From positions 1 to 5,996 of the forward strand of contig DAOVHT010000065.1 of the NCBI GenBank assembly GCA_030671745.1: 5,996 nucleotides of DNA, written 5' to 3'. Source of the stretch: Candidatus Nanohaloarchaea archaeon. GTDB lineage: Archaea; EX4484-52; GLR71. Made by a program: the position numbers and the translations under genes. Of the stretch, positions 4,677 through 5,996 are shown in pieces (position 1 is the stretch's first letter; every line of letters begins with the position of its first letter). The notes beneath the pieces were generated by a model. It was not told the origin of the DNA. It did no database searches and worked only from the letters and a program-made list of their open reading frames with translations.

Positions 4677-5186
4677 TTGAACAATATTAAAAAAATGATA
4701 AATAAGACTAAAAGACCAAAAATTGCATTCTTTCTTGATGGTCCAAATCTTTTAAGAAAAGAGTTTGAGATTGATCTGAACCAGATAAAAAACGACCTGG
4801 AAGCATACGGTTCGGTGAGAGAATCAAAAGTATTCCTTAATCAATTCGCCCCAGACAAGCTTATAGAAGCTATAGCCAACCATGGTTTTGAACCTGTGAT
4901 TGGTGTCGGTGAAAAAAAAGATGACATAGCAAGCGATGTTGACGTATATGTCGCGACAGCAGCAGTCTCAGCAATATATAACCCGCATATAGACATAATA
5001 GCACTTGCGACAAGAGACGCTGATTTCTTGCCAGTATTGCAGTTAGCGAAAAGGATGGGTAAAGAAGTTTTTGTTATAGGTATTGATTCCGGATTCTCAA
5101 AAGCATTGCAGCACGCAGCAGACACAGTAATAATCTTGAAGACAAAAGAACAGAGAAAAAAGATGAAAAAATTACAGAAGAACTAA
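4677..5186 (+). CDS. NYN-domain (PIN-like fold) protein, TIGR00288-type putative nuclease
   Basis: 169 residues from TTG 4677; GTG 4665 would give 173 and ATG 4695 would give 163. It matches the archaeal NYN/LabA-like group, small proteins with a PIN-like metal-dependent nuclease fold. Motifs: IAFFLDGPNLLRKEF with Asp21 (16-30), VFLNQFAPDKLIEAI (52-66), GFEPVIGV (70-77), DVDVYVATAAVSAIYN (87-102), ALATRDADFLPV with Asp114 and Asp116 (109-120), and GKEVFVIGIDSGFSKALQ (128-145). The acidic residues Asp21, Asp87/Asp89, Asp114 and Asp116 are where NYN active sites bind metal. The C-terminus is a short lysine-rich tail (KEQRKKMKKLQKN). RNA cleavage is a family-level expectation; the substrate is unknown. 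Being next to RNase P genes is suggestive, but a promoter separates them. Its stop codon overlaps that of aRF1 on the other strand. Confidence 0.82.
   Translation: MNNIKKMINKTKRPKIAFFLDGPNLLRKEFEIDLNQIKNDLEAYGSVRESKVFLNQFAPDKLIEAIANHGFEPVIGVGEKKDDIASDVDVYVATAAVSAIYNPHIDIIALATRDADFLPVLQLAKRMGKEVFVIGIDSGFSKALQHAADTVIILKTKEQRKKMKKLQKN
5156..5171 (-). terminator. U-tracts ending the aRF1 transcript inside the NYN gene
   Basis: On the minus strand two T6 runs (5171-5166 and 5161-5156) begin 12 bases after the aRF1 stop codon. They are the complement of the AAA/AAG codons for the lysine-rich tail of the NYN protein. Archaeal polymerase terminates on such tracts without a hairpin, so the tail codons may double as the aRF1 terminator. 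Confidence 0.4.
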
Positions 5187-5996
5187 AGTTTGTATCTCAA
5201 CACTGCACCAATACCGCCAAGCTGAATAAACTGTGCACCTTCGGGTGTCTCAGAACTTACTTCTTTATATTCAGTACCCATATCCTCTGCTGCATTCTCA
5301 AGCATCTCAAAAATATCTTTCGTTTCAGAGATATCAAGCTTTGATGAACACTTAAGACAGACATCAGGAAGACTTTCTTTTTTCGCAACTTTTTCCTCAG
5401 AAAAACCGCAACGGCATCTGATCTCAAAATAACGCAATGGTAAATCTTCAGATACTATCAACCTTTTAATAGCACCCATCTTAAGAGCATTCATGACCGC
5501 ATGGTACCCGTAAGTTGCAAGACCATCCTCTTTTTTCAGATGTTCAAAGAAATCAATAATTATATTTCGCTCAGTGGTAGATGATGCATCTTTTAATACA
5601 TCTTCAGACCTCTCCAGAAGTTCTTTAAGTCCAGGTTCTCCCGAATACGACAGATCCTTTATACCTATAATCTTTTTCTTAAGTGCTTCAGAAAGAAAAT
5701 CACCGACTGCAAATGTCTCTTTTACAGGTCCAGGTCCACCTAGAAGTATACCTTTAAGATGTTTATTAACTTCAAATGATTTTGTTGCACTTTCACCGAT
5801 CATTTTCATAAAATTTAAAAGAAGACCAGCACGAACCCTTTCAAATCTCTGAGCACTCTGTCCACCTTTACCAGTCTTACCAGGCACCATAGAATTAAAA
5901 TGATTCAACATTTTTATGCTTTTACCCATGAGAAACCCGATGCTAGCCTCAGACTTATCAATGGTTATAAGACCATAGACTTCTTTCTCTTCAATG
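5183..5996 (-). CDS. prf1: Peptide chain release factor aRF1, N-terminal part outside window
   Basis: Class I translation release factor, eRF1 type. It recognises all three stop codons in the ribosomal A site and triggers peptidyl-tRNA hydrolysis. The frame stays open to the right edge, and 270 residues are visible. It begins in domain 1 near EKEVYGLITIDKSEASIG. The GGQ motif follows in MVPGKTGKGGQSAQRFERV, with GGQ at bases 5858-5866; its glutamine positions the hydrolytic water. Then come GILLGGPGPVKETF (domain 2) and ATYGYHAVMNALKMGAIKRL (domain 3). A Cys-x-Cys (RCRCGF) plus Cys-x-x-Cys (CLKC) set looks like the zinc-binding minidomain seen in archaeal aRF1. The end GGIGAVLRYKL is typical of the family. 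The N-terminal stop-codon-reading region (NIKS motif) lies beyond 5996. An internal ATG at 5929 is not the start, because family sequence continues upstream of it. It converges on the NYN gene with overlapping stop codons. Confidence 0.96.
   Translation of the reverse strand, partial: IEEKEVYGLITIDKSEASIGFLMGKSIKMLNHFNSMVPGKTGKGGQSAQRFERVRAGLLLNFMKMIGESATKSFEVNKHLKGILLGGPGPVKETFAVGDFLSEALKKKIIGIKDLSYSGEPGLKELLERSEDVLKDASSTTERNIIIDFFEHLKKEDGLATYGYHAVMNALKMGAIKRLIVSEDLPLRYFEIRCRCGFSEEKVAKKESLPDVCLKCSSKLDISETKDIFEMLENAAEDMGTEYKEVSSETPEGAQFIQLGGIGAVLRYKL

Noticed and set aside
5574..5852. A 92-codon plus-strand frame inside the aRF1 region
   Set aside because: It is antisense to the conserved GGQ and middle domains of aRF1 and resembles nothing known.
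5183..5929. aRF1 starting at the ATG at 5929
   Set aside because: The same frame continues to the window edge with conserved family sequence (EKEVYGLITIDKSEASIG), so this is an internal methionine and the gene is cut by the window.
1..5996. tRNA genes, RNase P RNA, CRISPR repeats, insertion sequences
   Set aside because: Intergenic stretches are all under about 170 bases. I saw no T-arm consensus, no regularly spaced repeats, no transposase-like frame and no terminal inverted repeats with duplications.

Overview
The window is archaeal chromosomal DNA. Three genes are archaeal-type information-processing genes: two RNase P proteins (Rnp3/Rpp30 and Rnp2/Pop5) and class I release factor aRF1. 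Starts are preceded by GGTGA-type ribosome binding sites, promoters are TATA boxes about 26 bases from the inferred transcript start, and a T-rich tract with no hairpin follows one operon. Base composition is A+T-leaning, with many ATA, AGA and AGG codons. An MtrA-like corrinoid-protein homologue is also present, with no other Mtr subunit in view. The lineage cannot be fixed from this; a DPANN or euryarchaeal-related organism is a guess. No tRNA, rRNA, CRISPR array, insertion sequence or phage gene was found.

Layout. At the left edge, on the minus strand, lies an MtrA-like protein whose 3' end runs off the window (1-666). A divergent promoter region follows (667-834). Next is a tight plus-strand operon of three genes: a RimK-like ATP-grasp protein that has lost nearly all its catalytic motifs (835-1719), an intact RimK-like ATP-grasp ligase overlapping it by 8 bases (1712-2584), and a short MscS-family channel protein starting on the base after the ligase stop codon (2585-3385). 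A T-rich terminator and a new TATA box separate this from rnp3-rnp2 (3485-4228 and 4234-4587). A separately promoted NYN-domain (PIN-like fold) putative nuclease follows (4677-5186). Its stop codon overlaps that of aRF1, which is encoded on the opposite strand and runs off the right edge (5183-5996).

How the genes work together. rnp3 and rnp2 encode the Rpp30-Pop5 partner proteins of archaeal RNase P, so their coupling is expected. The least explained part is the first operon. A motif-less ATP-grasp paralogue is kept as a full-length frame, translationally coupled to its active-looking sister, and both are coupled to a truncated MscS-type channel. A working hypothesis is an enzyme plus pseudoenzyme pair that modifies something at or near the membrane, perhaps connected with the channel. 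That is inference from gene order and motif loss only.
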